64,000 nucleotides of DNA from Luzula sylvatica (taxonomy: Eukaryota; Streptophyta; Magnoliopsida; Poales; Juncaceae): contig OX326959.1 of the NCBI GenBank assembly GCA_946800325.1, forward strand, positions 27,580,615 to 27,644,614, in the 5' to 3' direction. The notes under the pieces are model-generated. The model saw only the letters and a list, made by a program, of their open reading frames with translations, was not told where the DNA came from and did no database searches. A program made the position numbers and the translations under genes. Below are positions 22,343-34,634 of this stretch, in pieces. Numbering within the stretch: the stretch's first letter is position 1; every line of letters starts with the position of its first letter.

Positions 22343-22854
22343 AGCGGAGTGTGCGTCCACCTAGCTCATTAGAGCCTAAAAATATTTTCTAAAACTAGTA
22401 GCTATTTGCATTGTTATGTTCTGTTTTTGAAATTCGTGTTTATTTGTGTTATTTTGATTATGTGTATCCATCGCATGTTTCTATGTATGAACTTGAAAAT
22501 GTTTTAAGAAAGAGTTGATTTGGTTAAAATAGTTGTGCAAATGAGTAGTATATTACTTTGTTCACATTCTCATTACTAAAACTCGAAAATTATATCACCT
22601 ATTAATCTCAAAAATCATTCATAATTTAAAAAGAGTATTCAACTACATCAAAGCCTATACATGCGTGATATGCACATGTTTAGGGGGAGCTTGCATGTAG
22701 GGGGAGCTTTCCTTCATGATTTTTTTTTCATATTCAATCCCTTTTGATCCACTTTCAAAAAGGGGGAGAAAGGATAATCGTATTGGAAAGTTACCGATAA
22801 TCGATGTATCTCTCCAAATCGGCATTGTTTTGAAATGAATCAAAAGGGGGAGTT
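22343..22854 (+). other. Element C 3' untranslated region with polypurine tract
   Basis: About 500 bases have no gene. They include several GGGGGAG runs (22,682, 22,698 and 22,760 region) and the terminal tract AAAAGGGGGAG (22,843-22,853), directly before the 3' LTR at 22,855. Multiple G-rich purine tracts before the 3' LTR are typical of Sireviruses. Confidence 0.8.
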
Positions 22855-24314
22855 TGTAGGTTCAAATTTCCTATTGTTTGATTATCTCAAATACAATGTC
22901 GATACTACTAACGAAATCTAGCAAGATAAATGTGTAGGAGATAGGTACAAAATGAAAGGATCAATCAAGAATAACAAGAATCAAAGACATCGAAGAATCA
23001 TGGATAAAATCAAGACGCACATAAATCAAGACGTTGAAGAATTGCGAAGAAGATCAAGACATAGAAAATTCCGCAAGTTAGGATAGCTACCTAATCATCA
23101 ATACAATATATATGTATCTCTAAACTTGTTTAAAAGATTAAACTCAATGAAAAAGTACTTGAATTCAATTAAAAAGACTGAAATCAGTATGTCCGTTGCA
23201 ACGGAATTCCAGTCCGTTGTAACGGAACTACTCGATTTATTCAACATGGAAAAAACCAGTATAGTCCGTTGCAACGTAATCACCAATACGTTGTAACGGA
23301 CATGTACGTTGTAACGGAACTCTATCTCCGTTGCAACGTTATTTTATTTTCAATGAGGAAGCCTGTCACAGAAGAATGTCCGTTGTAACGGACATCAAGG
23401 CTTCACTTCAGTATAAACTTCCACATAAGTCCGTTGCAACGGATTAACCAATCCGTTGTAACGGAACCCCTCACCACGTTGTAACGGAAAACTCTCCATT
23501 GCAACGGGAATTAAAACCAAACCTGAAGTGTTGTCTCAGTAGCATGTCCGTTGGAACGGACTCAAGTCCGTGGCAACGGACTAGCTAACACAGACTTCCG
23601 TTGCAACGAACTACGTTCCGTTACAACGGACTGTGCAATAAATTCAAGTACGGCAGCCATAACGGCTAGTTTTTTGAGAGTTTCGTTGCAACGGAACATA
23701 TGTCCGTTGCAACGGACTATTCAGAATAAGCAAGTGAGGGAAGGGACTATGTGTTCTATAAATAGAATCCTTCCCTCATTCTCTCTCATCACTTCATCTA
23801 TCCAAATCTAAACTTCCAAAGAGAGAAACCTTGCTATATCATTGAGCTAAAACAATCTTCTAAATCATTCTTAGAGATTAGATTTCCCTCTTCCCTTCCA
23901 AATACTATTCCCAACTTGCGTGACCGATTACGTTTAGTTAGTATTTAGATATTGTAATAGGCTAGTACCAAGAGTGTAAAGCCGCCATAGATCGAGAGAA
24001 ACGTGTAACTCGATCTAAGCAAAACCTTGTACGAGTGAGTTGGATTTCAATCGAACGCCGAAAAGGCACAAGACATTCCCGGAGACGTATGTACTCGCAA
24101 TTAATTGAATCGGTCAATTAAGCGAGTAAAAGGTGAGTTAAAGCTACAAAGCAACCACCTACCGAACTCCGTAATAAACATCGCGTGTTCGGTTTCTTCT
24201 TTTCATTATTAACTTAAATTTATATTCCGCACTAAAATTAGAATTTGTATACCTAGTCGATAATTGCCCATTGGGTTACCTATTCACCCCCATCTAGGTT
24301 AGAATTAACCAACA
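22855..24314 (+). repeat. Element C 3' LTR (1,460 bp)
   Basis: Runs from TGTAGGTTC to CCAACA and pairs with 13,182-14,663. It differs by about 30 substitutions seen by eye and by one 22-bp deletion after 23,391 that removes exactly one palindrome plus spacer. Its array of 17 palindromes spans 23,193-23,715. Confidence 0.95.
23193..23715. repeat. Palindrome array, 17 copies (3' LTR of C)
   Basis: Same order as the 5' LTR array at an offset of 9,673, then 9,651 after loss of the unit corresponding to 13,729. A few sites carry substitutions (for example CCATTGCAACGG, where the 5' copy has CCGTTGCAACGG). Confidence 0.92.
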
Positions 24315-24714
24315 TTTACAACCTTTCACTCAATAGAAATATGTCTCTCAATATTTCTAGAATATTCTGAATATTCTGAATGAATTTACATCTAGATTGA
24401 CCAGAGAGAGAGAGAAACATCATATTTATATCACATAGGATTATGATTGGCCAAAAGACATGTATATCCAATATACACTCTTTCACACAGAAAGTTGCAT
24501 GAATCTGTCAAATATTCTGTTCATACGAAATTGGTAAATTCCTCTGACAGAAAATCAACCAACACGAAAGTTTTAGATAATCTTATTATCTACACGACCC
24601 AATTTGGTCTGGCCCAATTGGAGTACGTATACAAAAGTTATGACTGTTTTACTAACAGTATATCATAATGTTGCACCCTTATTTACGGTTGATCCTGAAA
24701 CTATATTTCCTTCA
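24315..24714 (-). repeat. Element D 3' LTR, right fragment
   Basis: Begins with TTTAC, the target duplication of C, and continues the LTR interrupted at 13,181. It matches LTR B (4,520-4,987) with many substitutions and lacks about 190 bp present in B between TTGCACCCTT and TTTACGGTTGATCC. It ends ...CCTTCA at 24,714, the same boundary as LTR B at 4,987. Confidence 0.85.
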
Positions 24715-27495
24715 GTCCACTCAATTTCAGATCTACCTAAAAGGTACTCATGCATATCCAATATGCACGATTTTAGAAAATATATCTCGCGTATCAAATA
24801 TCAAGCTACGCACATCTTATGTGCCAATTTTATAATTAAGCCCGACTTAGTACGGCTCGTTGTGTGACCAGGTAGGTTCGGTTAACGATGGCAGTAGGCT
24901 GTTTCCAAAGCACTACAATCCCATGAGCGGGATCTAGTCACTCCATCATGACTACCCATGTTAACACGAAAAATGATTGTGATCATTGTGCCAATCTCGA
25001 ATAGCGGTCATTATTCTCTTGTTAGCGATATCCGTTAATCAAAAGGCATGGTGGTAGTCATCCTTATATTTTGATTAACTATACTTATTCCTCGTTTCCG
25101 AATTGATTTAACAAATTCAATTGATATTAACCGTTAATATCATTGACCATAGCCATGGTTTTCGTTAATCAATTCATCGAGTGGCCAAAGAGATATCTCT
25201 TCCTTTCGGAATAAACAATTCCTATCTTGGAGACTAATATTGAATTCCGTGTTTCGGACAATACCCAATGATGACCGTTTTAACTCCCTATTACGGTGAG
25301 CGTATGGTCATATCAAAGCATTGTGTTACGCACGTAACGCAATCAATGGTCTCCTCAAGTATGAAGAACATAATACCCTACTCTTCGCGAGTCCATCCAT
25401 AATGACTAAACCATGTCATGGTCTCGCGGGTTCGGTCATATCCAATATATGTCACCTAGCATATATCTACGTTCCCGATTCGACAAACACATTTGTCCTA
25501 TGATTAGCAAAACATAATCATCTCCTCGGCTAACGTACTAGTGTACATGTTCAGTCTATTATCTGATAATGTAAATGCTTCGCTCTTAAGCAAACTGAAT
25601 CATGACTAGGATGTTTAGAAATGAAACTTTAAGTGTGACGGTTTCGCTGCACATAGTCCTCAACTATGTCGACGTCCACACAAGTTGAAATCAGGGTTCA
25701 TGTAATCAAATTACACAACCCGCACACAATTTTCATATAAGGTGACTGCATAAAAATTTAAGTAAATAAATTTTTTAAAATGCACTCATATGGATTAAGT
25801 ATTGGGTGATACAACGTTTACCTATGGGTATCTCCATACCCACAACCTGCGAGGACTATCGTATTAGATAACTACACTCTACTCTTTTCTTTCTCCTCTA
25901 GGTATCTCATACTCATAGTCATCGCATGACAATCACGCGCGACTAGAGAGAGCGGTTTTGTAAACGGTTCCGCATGTTGCCGCTAGTGTTAATGTTCGTA
26001 AGGTTTGGAACATTTCCATATACCTATGATCACATCTTTTCACAAAATTTCACGGATGAAATGAAATTTTCTGAGTATTGGTTAGAAGTGGTTGTGACCT
26101 CGACATTTTTGGCTTGTACTATTGCGTCTCACGCAATCCACAACCATAAATCCGATAACTCGTGACTACTCGAGTTTGGTCATGTATCCTTGATCCATAC
26201 CGCTTCCTTTTGTGATTCATAACCACAATATACTCGCCTCCGTAAATAGAATCATTAATTATTGGTCATGTGGAACCTTTCCCCGTAATCATGTTTTCAT
26301 TTAAGCAAATCATGTACACAGTTTGTGATCGAAAGTCGTGCTACATATTTGGACGTGTCACATTTGGAAACTGCCGTTGTTATAACTCTTTATAACCAAC
26401 ACGTCATCCACACCATTATAGATAAAATAAAATTCTGAATTCTTTCACAAAGTATTCGAGGATAACATTCACCGCTATCAATACAAATCCCGATGGGTTT
26501 AAAGATACATAACCATTATGTATATATATGTATAACCATTATACATTCACAAGAGTTAGTCTCATGTAATCGCATTACATTCAAACTCGTGTGATTCCCA
26601 TGGATTTTATTGATGGTGAACTAGACGCTATATGTGTACGACGTATAGCCACATACATATCATGACAGATATAATAGATCCTCACATCAAATGTAAAGCA
26701 TCATATTATTATTTTCCGCCCTACTTGATGTCTCACATCGAGCCGTAGAAAATTTCTGTCATTCGACATTTCGATTTAGCTCCTCCAAGGAGTTATATGT
26801 TGAAAACCATTTTCAACATTATGTCGATATACGTGCTATAATCTAGAACGAGGAACTTTTTAGATCTATCCAATAGATTTTCACGCTTAATAGCGGTCTC
26901 GCCTAAATTATTTGTCGTTACAAGAAATATAACGCGGCTCCCACTAACCTTCATGTGTACACAAATTTTCATTTGTTTGACAATTTTATAGCAGTTTATA
27001 ACTTCGTCAAAACAAATATTTCAATTCCGAGAAGGTTTCTCTAATCCATCATATGGATCGTTAAAGCGTGCATATCTTATCACCGATTCTTATGAATCGA
27101 CAAAACCGTAAAGTTGTGTCAAGTACAAATCCTTTCATAAAATTTCTGCCAAGAAATTCGGTTTTGACATCCATTTTGCCACATCACATAGTCATAATAT
27201 GTGATCATGACAAGCAGAATTTTGAGAATGTGAAAGCATGGCAACATGCGAAAACGTTTCTTCATAGTCCGACTATGAATTACTTGAAACTCTTCGCTGC
27301 GAGTCTCGTTTTGCATATATGCAAATTCCTATCCATGTAGGTTATTCACCTTGAAAACCCATTCACATTTCATGAGTCTAACCCAGAAAGTGATTGAATC
27401 AAGTTACAAACTTGATAATGTACACGGATTGAATCTCAGATTTCATGACACCATGTCATGTGGAATCAACTTTCCATAACATCCTTGTAGGATAT
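24715..27495 (-). mobile_element. Element D internal region: decayed copia relative of B, 5'-truncated
   Basis: Colinear with B 4,988-7,793 at roughly 90% identity by eye: 3' non-coding part, then RNase H remnants near 26,100-26,290, then reverse transcriptase. The active-site region (26,814-26,831, minus strand) reads YIDIML, lacking the same catalytic Asp as B. Similarity to B stops at about 27,495 (after CCTTGTAGGATAT). Gag, integrase and the 5' LTR are absent, so the element is truncated there. Confidence 0.85.
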
Positions 27496-30400
27496 ATAAT
27501 CTAACAACTCAAATGCATCCACAAATACATGAATTATTATGTATTCCAAAATATCCCAAATCAAACATGCCGAAAAGGTGAAGGAAAATCCTAAATTGAT
27601 CTTGGTTGGTCAGCATAATGTTCAGTTATTTTTATCATAACTAATTCCTCGTTTTCTTGAGTTAACTAAACTACCGCATTGTATAATTTCAAAGATTGTA
27701 ACCACCTAATTATTTTTATGAATAGACCATTAAAAATGTGATTTAACAAGGATCTATAAAAATGCAAACAAACAAAAATTCATGATTCATAAACATTCAC
27801 TTTTGAATTACTTTCGGTTCAAAAATAATGACAGTTTGTTGTTTTGATGGTGAAACCAATAATTCATCTCTACAGATATCAGATTCACGTGAGTTACTCG
27901 AACCAATAATTCATCTCTACACAATATCATGGTTGACACTCAGTAAGATTAACAGTCAATAATTTGCTATGATAACTGTTTGAATTTTGAGGCCCCAAAC
28001 TCTTTGGGTCACTCTCGCTTGTACCACTTACCATACCAATAAATCAACTGAGAATTTGGATCGAGATCAAAATTCAGATCTGAGTTAAAAGATTCAATCT
28101 AAGATTTGATAAGAAAACGATGTCTTTTGTTAGCCAATGAGTGGGTGCATGGATTTGGCGTGCTATTTGTGCCAGTCCAGTCCACTTAAAAAGTCTCATT
28201 CGATTTGAACTCCTAGGTTTGGAGGTATTCTTTAGACACGACTCAAAGTGTGGGTTAAAAATCTCTTTGAAAGAGATTGGATTTGCCAATTGCACATTCA
28301 TTATTTTGGTCCTGCTTCTAATATGCGGTGAGGATTGTGAGGGTGATCAATTGTTTTATATAACCTAGTTGGTTGAGTGTTTGATAAAATATTATAACAT
28401 TAATAAATGAAGCATCACCGAATCTTCTTCATTTATTCTAAAAAAAAAGTTGTGATGAGAAGACCCCGCAATGACGCTATCTTCAATAATCATCTCTCAT
28501 CTTCGACATCCGTGAGGCAACTAGCATGCGAAGATACAAGATGGTGGAAAACATACTGCAAGTAATCTGTAGAATTGGTTACTACTTATGGACTCACTCG
28601 AATTCGGCAGAGTAGTACAAAATAAATCAATAGAAAGTTAGGAGTATTTTGTTGCTTTGTAACTTTCTATTATTACTTGTATGATGTAATTACATACAAT
28701 TTGATTAAATATATTCGACGTGCCGGCCTTTTGTCGATTCTCCTTCAAAAAAAAAATGTATATATGAGTGAAATACAAGTTAATTGTTATAGCTAAGGAG
28801 TGTCAACCGTTCGGATACGGATTTGAATATGGAACTACCCGGATTCGGATATGGGTCAAATATTATATTATATATTATTATTTATTAATGATATTATTAT
28901 TATTAGTATTAGTATATTAATTTACTTTGCCAGGTAAACCTGAATTGGAATAAAATGAGAGTATTTTGGTTCAAAAATTTACTTATTTCATGAAAAAGAA
29001 AGTTGTTCCGTCTTCTCTGTGAAAAAATGATATTCCACTCATATTCAAGATATGTTCTTTAATCAATTTTGAAAGTTTATCCGTCATTCTATTGTTATAA
29101 CTTGATCCGTGACTATATTAATATCAAGAATGAACTAAACTATAACAAAGAACGAATATTATGGTGTCTAATTATAGATACAAGTTTATAAAATTATCCA
29201 TCTCATATTTAAGATATGTTCTTTAATCAAATTCAAGATTTGATTGATTAATTTCCTCGTCAAAAGGGTGTTTTAAATAAAACATATAAATTTCGCTAGT
29301 CATCATTGGAACATACAAGTCCTAAAAGTTGCATCCTTCCTACAAATAATAACAATCTAATATCATCTGGATTTTTTATTGTTTTTTTATAAGAGGAAAT
29401 TCAAAGTGGCAGCCTTTAATTTATTTCTTTTGAAATATTGAGTGGCAGCCTTTTGACCTAGACTTCAAAGCTTAAACCTACTTTTTTTTCATTTTCAATT
29501 TTCATTTTTTTTTCATTTTTTTTGTTCAATATTGTATAGTTTTTATGACAGAGCATGCAACTTTGTTGACAAGCAAGACCATTTTTTTCCAAAAGGGGGC
29601 AAAATAATTTGTGTTTGAAGTTTAGAGTTTGAAATTTAAGTTTTTTTGACTTTCAGATGCTTTGGTAACATGCCTCTGATAAGAACTTTGACCTTTTAAA
29701 CTTATGGAATCAACCAGTTTCAAAGAGTCAAAAATAATTTAAGTCTATATTTTATGCTAGAACATACAATTACAGAATTTTGAGTGGAATAATATGTTGA
29801 ATTAATAAGCAATTATAATTAAATTACTATTACAAAGTAATATAATTTGACTCAAAAGAAACAATGCATGGTTATTAGATTTCGATGAAATAATTTGAAC
29901 TTTTCCAGTCCAACTTATTTTCTTATCTATGTGATAGTGCCTCCAATAGTTTATGTTGGAATCGAGAAACTTAAATTGCTTTCACATTGTAAATTCAAAG
30001 ATTGTTTTTAGTTATATTACCATTTAAGAGAATGCTTCAAACTGTTTTTGAGTTTGAATAGTGTGAAACATTCCCCTTCATCATTCAAAATTGGCATGTG
30101 ATCCAATCCCCAAAAATTTCCTTTTTTAGTTTTCCATACTTTTTTTTTTAATTTCTTCAAATTAAAAGAAGTGTGGTGATATTAAAAAAACTAATGTGAC
30201 TTAATTAATAGTAATTTAATCTTTTTGCTAACAAATGACCTTATATCCCTATTTATTTTGGATGCTATTTATTACACTCATATATTAATATTATTATCTT
30301 TCTTTAATCATGCAAAAATATATACTTATTATGAAGAATCAAATATAATAAATATAGAAATATAAATAAGTCAAATTATTCGTACATTCCTTTTTTTTTA

Positions 30401-31419
30401 TGAATCATCCGTACTATGAAATGATCATAGTGTGATTATTTTATGCCACAATCAAATGGATGTCCAGAAAAATTATATCTCCTACCTCTTTGGACACGAA
30501 GTCGTCATGTCCAAAAATTTACTAGAGGAGGTGTTCCGGTTAGTAGATTTAGGAGAATAGGAATATATGAGTGAAGTGTTTCCTCAAATTTTCGAAACAG
30601 AAAAGACAAGTATCTGCAAGCATGTAACGAAAAATGTCACGACGCATTCAAACTTTTTTTATCCAAACATTCGGACTATGCTCGACATAATTGCACGGCC
30701 AAACTCTTTTTAGCCAAGCATTTTAACTACGAGATAGTAGTTTTTTTTTTCTTTCCTCAATAGCACATCTAATTAGGAAAGAAACAAAGTGAATGGAAGG
30801 TGACCGAATTGACGGCCCACATTAGACCACATTCATCCACAACATTTCCCACTTGTCCCGTGGACCTCAATATAATATTCCAAATAATATTTTCTTTACC
30901 AAAAAGTAAAATAGGCACTTTACGTTATCACTCAAATTCTACCAACTTAATAATTAATCATCAACTATCATTATAGCATGTGTGAAAAATGTGAAGTGTT
31001 CTCTTTTTACATTCAAACTGGAGAGAAGTGTCAACAAACATAATAAAAGATCTAAAAGGACATGGACTACATGCACCATTCCACTTTTTGCAGCCTAAAC
31101 AAATACCTAGTCCATGAACTCCACGTCCACCGGTCAACAAAATGCGGTGGAGAAGAGACCTGGTCCTCGTCCGGGGACCATATTTTATCATTTGCTCTCT
31201 TATCTTCTAGTCGGTAAACCAGAATACACTTTCGTTGTGATGTAAATTTGGATGGACTGGGTCCAGGAATTTAATGTGTGGGTGGACATTAAGAATTAAG
31301 AACAATCGACATCAAGACATTCTCTAATCCATTTCAGATGAGATGATTAAATAAGGTTGAGGGGTTTTGTTGCAAAATATACATATCTTTGACCATGCAT
31401 TGACCTGTGTCGGCATCCA
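27496..31419. other. AT-rich spacer without a recognisable gene
   Basis: No ORF here has a recognisable product; the longest, 28,141-28,368, is unconvincing. A stretch ending in a run of ten A (about 28,440-28,757) could be an old retroposon 3' end. A GGATACGGATT patch near 28,815 resembles the hAT element ends described at 31.4 kb. Many T-runs are present. Confidence 0.5.
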
Positions 31420-31427
31420 CTTTTAAC

Positions 31428-33020
31428 CTATGTTACGCGGATACTTCAAAAACGCAGAAGTATCCTGAGGATACGCGTATCCGATACGGATACGGGTGCG
31501 ATACGGCTCGGATACGTATCGGATACGCCACGTGGCGTATCCGAATATTTTAATATTTTTTTTTTCCGGATACGGCGGGGACACGGCAGGATACGGCAGG
31601 ATACGGCTGGGGATACGGCCAGGATACGGCTGGGATACTCCATTTATGATACTTCGGCCCATTATATATTTTGGCCCATAATATTTTTAAATAAATTATA
31701 GGGGAATTCTTCAAAAACCCCCCAACTTTTCTGAAAATTCTGAAAAACCCCCTCTACTTTTAAAAAACCCCCTATATTTTTTAGATTCTCTCAAAAACCC
31801 CCTATATTTTTTGCTTCTTCAAAAACCCCCTAACTTTTTTAGATTCTCTCAAAAACCCCCTATCTCTTTATTATGTTTTTTAAAAAATAACCATTATACC
31901 CTTTAGTTTTATTTTTTAAATTTTTATAATTTAATAAATAATGAATATATATTAAACTATTATAAAAAAATTAAAAATAAATAATACATGATATTATAAT
32001 ATTATAATAAATAATATATAGTATTAAAATATTATAATAAAAAATATATTGATATTAAAATATCATTTTCAACAATTATTATAATATTTTAATATCAACA
32101 TATTATTTATTATAATAATTTAATATATATGTATTATTTATTATAATATTTTAATATCATGCATTATTTATTTTTTATAATTTTATTGATATTAAAATAT
32201 CAATAAAAATGTTATAATAATATAATATCATGCATTATTTATTTTTTATAATTTTATTGATATTAAAATATCAATAAAAATGTTATAATAATTTAATATC
32301 ATATATTATTTATTGATATTAAAATATTATAATAAATAATACATAGATATTAAATTATTATAATAAATAATATATTGATATTAAAATATTATAATAATTG
32401 TTGAAAATAATATTTTAATATCAATATATTATTTATTATAATATTTTAATACTATATATTATGTATTATAATATTATAATATCATGTATTATTTATTTTT
32501 AATTTTTTTATAATAGTTATATATTCATTATTTATTAAATTATAGAAATTTAAAAAATAAAACAAAAGGGTATAATGGTTATTATTTAAAAAACATAATA
32601 AAAAGATAGGGGGTTTTTGAAAGAATCTAAAAAAGTTAGGGGGTTTTTGAAGAAGCAAAAAATATAGGGGGTTTTTTAGGGAATCTAAAAAAGATAGGGG
32701 GTTTTCTAAAAGTAGAGGGGGTTTTTCAGAATTTTTAGAAAAGTTGGGGGGTTTTTGAAGAATTCATAGGATACTTCTAGATTAGTTCTAAAATATTTCT
32801 AGAACAAGTTTATGATAGTTTTATGATACTTGTATTGTTTGTTTGATATTATTTATTGCCATGATATTTAATTTAAAAATATAATTAATTAATTATTTAA
32901 TTTATTACTTATTTATTAATTATATATAATATAAATATATTAAATTGCCGTATCCCCGTATCCGTGATTTTTTGAAAATTGCCGTATCGCCGTATCCGTA
33001 TCCGTATCCGTGCAACATAG
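31428..33020. mobile_element. hAT-type MITE, with a foldback element inserted
   Basis: Left end CTATGTTACGCGGATAC (31,428) and right end GTATCCGTGCAACATAG (ends 33,020) are imperfect terminal inverted repeats. Both sides are flanked by CTTTTAAC (31,420-31,427 and 33,021-33,028). An 8-bp duplication is the hAT signature. GGATACGG-type repeats fill the sub-terminal parts. Without the inner insertion the element would be about 525 bp and has no transposase. Confidence 0.88.
31703..32765. mobile_element. 1.06-kb foldback element inside the hAT MITE
   Basis: Left and right halves are inverted copies of one another. The outer part has repeated CAAAAACCCCC blocks (31,711-31,861) mirrored by GGGGGTTTTTG blocks (32,600-32,757). 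The AT-rich inner part (31,890-32,570) is mirrored too. The proposed 5-bp duplication ATAGG flanks it (31,698-31,702 and 32,766-32,770). There is no coding capacity. It would fold into a hairpin of about 500 bp. Confidence 0.82.
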
Positions 33021-33028
33021 CTTTTAAC

Positions 33029-33549
33029 ACAAATAATAATGTATAATTTCTAGAAAATTATATATTAAAGATTTATAAATGAAATTAGTTCATTTTTACT
33101 ATAAGAATGATGAGATAATCGAATTGAATTTCAATTTATCATAAATGCAGATAATTCAAAACCAAGCATTGAAAACCATCAAAAATAGAAATCTTAGCGC
33201 ACACAAACTCTCAAACATGAGTCCAAATCAAACAAAATTCAAATCAAACCCAAGTGGCTTGCTATGATCTACCACACTTGTCCTTGTCCAATGACATCCA
33301 AATTAGATATCCTATTATCATGATTTCCCATCGTTGAACAGTCCACTTCACAAAGCCATCACAATTCACAACTACAATATTTACATTAAAACCCTCATCT
33401 TGAAGTATTTATTACAACTACTCCTTGGTCACTAATAGCTTTATTTGCAAGTGTAAACACTCGTTGAAAACGGCTATTTTCTCCACGTTTTTATTTTCTT
33501 TTGGTACTAAACCATTTCTTTTGTTAGTTAATTATTTATGGGACCTTTC
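33029..33549. promoter_or_regulatory. Upstream region of the ERF gene
   Basis: About 520 bases between the hAT MITE and the TATA box of the ERF gene hold no ORF. Any regulatory elements would lie here or in the MITE, but no specific site is identified. Confidence 0.4.
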
Positions 33550-33557
33550 TATAAATA
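33550..33557 (+). promoter_or_regulatory. TATA box of the ERF gene
   Basis: TATAAATA lies 97 bases before the proposed ATG at 33,647, leaving room for a 5' leader of about 60-70 bases. Confidence 0.6.
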
Positions 33558-33646
33558 GTAGCATTCATCCAAGGGTTTGAAAATGAGTTGAATAAGACTT
33601 CTTTACACATTTGACTCTCTTTTTTAGATGCAAGTATATAGTTTTC

Positions 33647-34599
33647 ATGGTGAGAACAAAAGAAGAGGAAGATTATCAGGAAGAACAACAATCTGGATTG
33701 TCGATGACGAACGAAATGCTTTCGAGATTCAATCAAGAGCAGGAAAATGCTACCATGGTGTCTGCGCTTGCGAATGTTTTAGCGGGTGGCGGGGCTGACG
33801 GTTCGAGTCTGCCAGCCTGGCAGTGGCAAACGAATAGTTCGCCGGTTCAAGGGACGAACTACTACTATCCTTATGATCATCATAACTTAGGCGTTCAAGG
33901 TAAAATACATATTATTTACTTTCTGTTTGCTTTTGTTTTTTACAGTATCTCTTCATGCATTGATTTCTTACATTTCATAAACACATTGTTCTTGCATAGA
34001 TTCAAATGTTATATTTATACATTCTAAATATAGTCGTTGCTTCATCAAATGTATGTATGTATGCATGCACAGTGGCGGATTTGTGTGTGTGTGTGTGTGT
34101 GTGTGTGGGGGGGGGGGGGGAGGCGGGAGGCCCGGCTCCCCCTATGAAATCAAAACTCGATGTGTTAGCGCGAAAATAAGGTGATTTTGCTTGTTTGGGA
34201 AGTAATAAATATGATAAAGTTGTTTGTATTTCACAAACATTAGAGTAGTATAGTGATAAAATTGATGTTTGGGAAATGAAATGTCTTAAGTTCAATATCC
34301 TCAATCCACATATTTTGATTTTTTTTTATTTCGGCCCCCTCTATAAAATTCTGTTCCCCTATATATTAATTCTGGATCCGCCCATGTGCATGCATGCATG
34401 TATGTGCCCTCTTTATGTTTGTTTTTGTTTCTTTCAAAGTTCCAATATTATATCATTTCAAGGACATCGAGAAAGAACATTGAGAAACATGTGGAGATTA
34501 ATTGCATGTTTATACAAATGTGATATACGTGTTTGTTTGTGTTACAACTTTCAAAGCAAATGTCACAGGTGAGATTCTAAATAATACTTAACTAAGATA

Positions 34600-34634
<35 letters not shown>

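Larger units (their letters stand above)
13182..24314 (+). mobile_element. Element C: complete Sirevirus-type Ty1/copia retrotransposon with an extra gene
   Basis: An 11,133-bp unit with LTRs of 1,482 and 1,460 bp (ends TGTTGG/TGTAGG and CCAACA), TTTAC duplications, a tRNA-Met primer site, gag with CCHC knuckles, pol in copia order, an additional ORF after pol and a polypurine tract. The integrase and protease wording (WCLDSGCSRHMT, KHNLISITQLCD, CEKGKHTK, RYMFVIVDDYSRFTWV) is typical of the Sirevirus (SIRE/Maximus) lineage. By eye the two LTRs differ at roughly 2% of positions plus one 22-bp gap, so C is older than B. Several stops and a deletion in reverse transcriptase make it non-autonomous now. 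Confidence 0.94.

Noticed and set aside
10419..23715. CRISPR-like array of short repeats and spacers
   Set aside because: Spacers vary between about 6 and 53 bases, the repeats are 12-base palindromes inside LTR elements, there are no cas genes and the genome is a plant.
31423..31681. Tyr/Pro/Arg-rich ORFs near 31.5 kb
   Set aside because: They translate GGATACGG repeats in the end of a hAT MITE.
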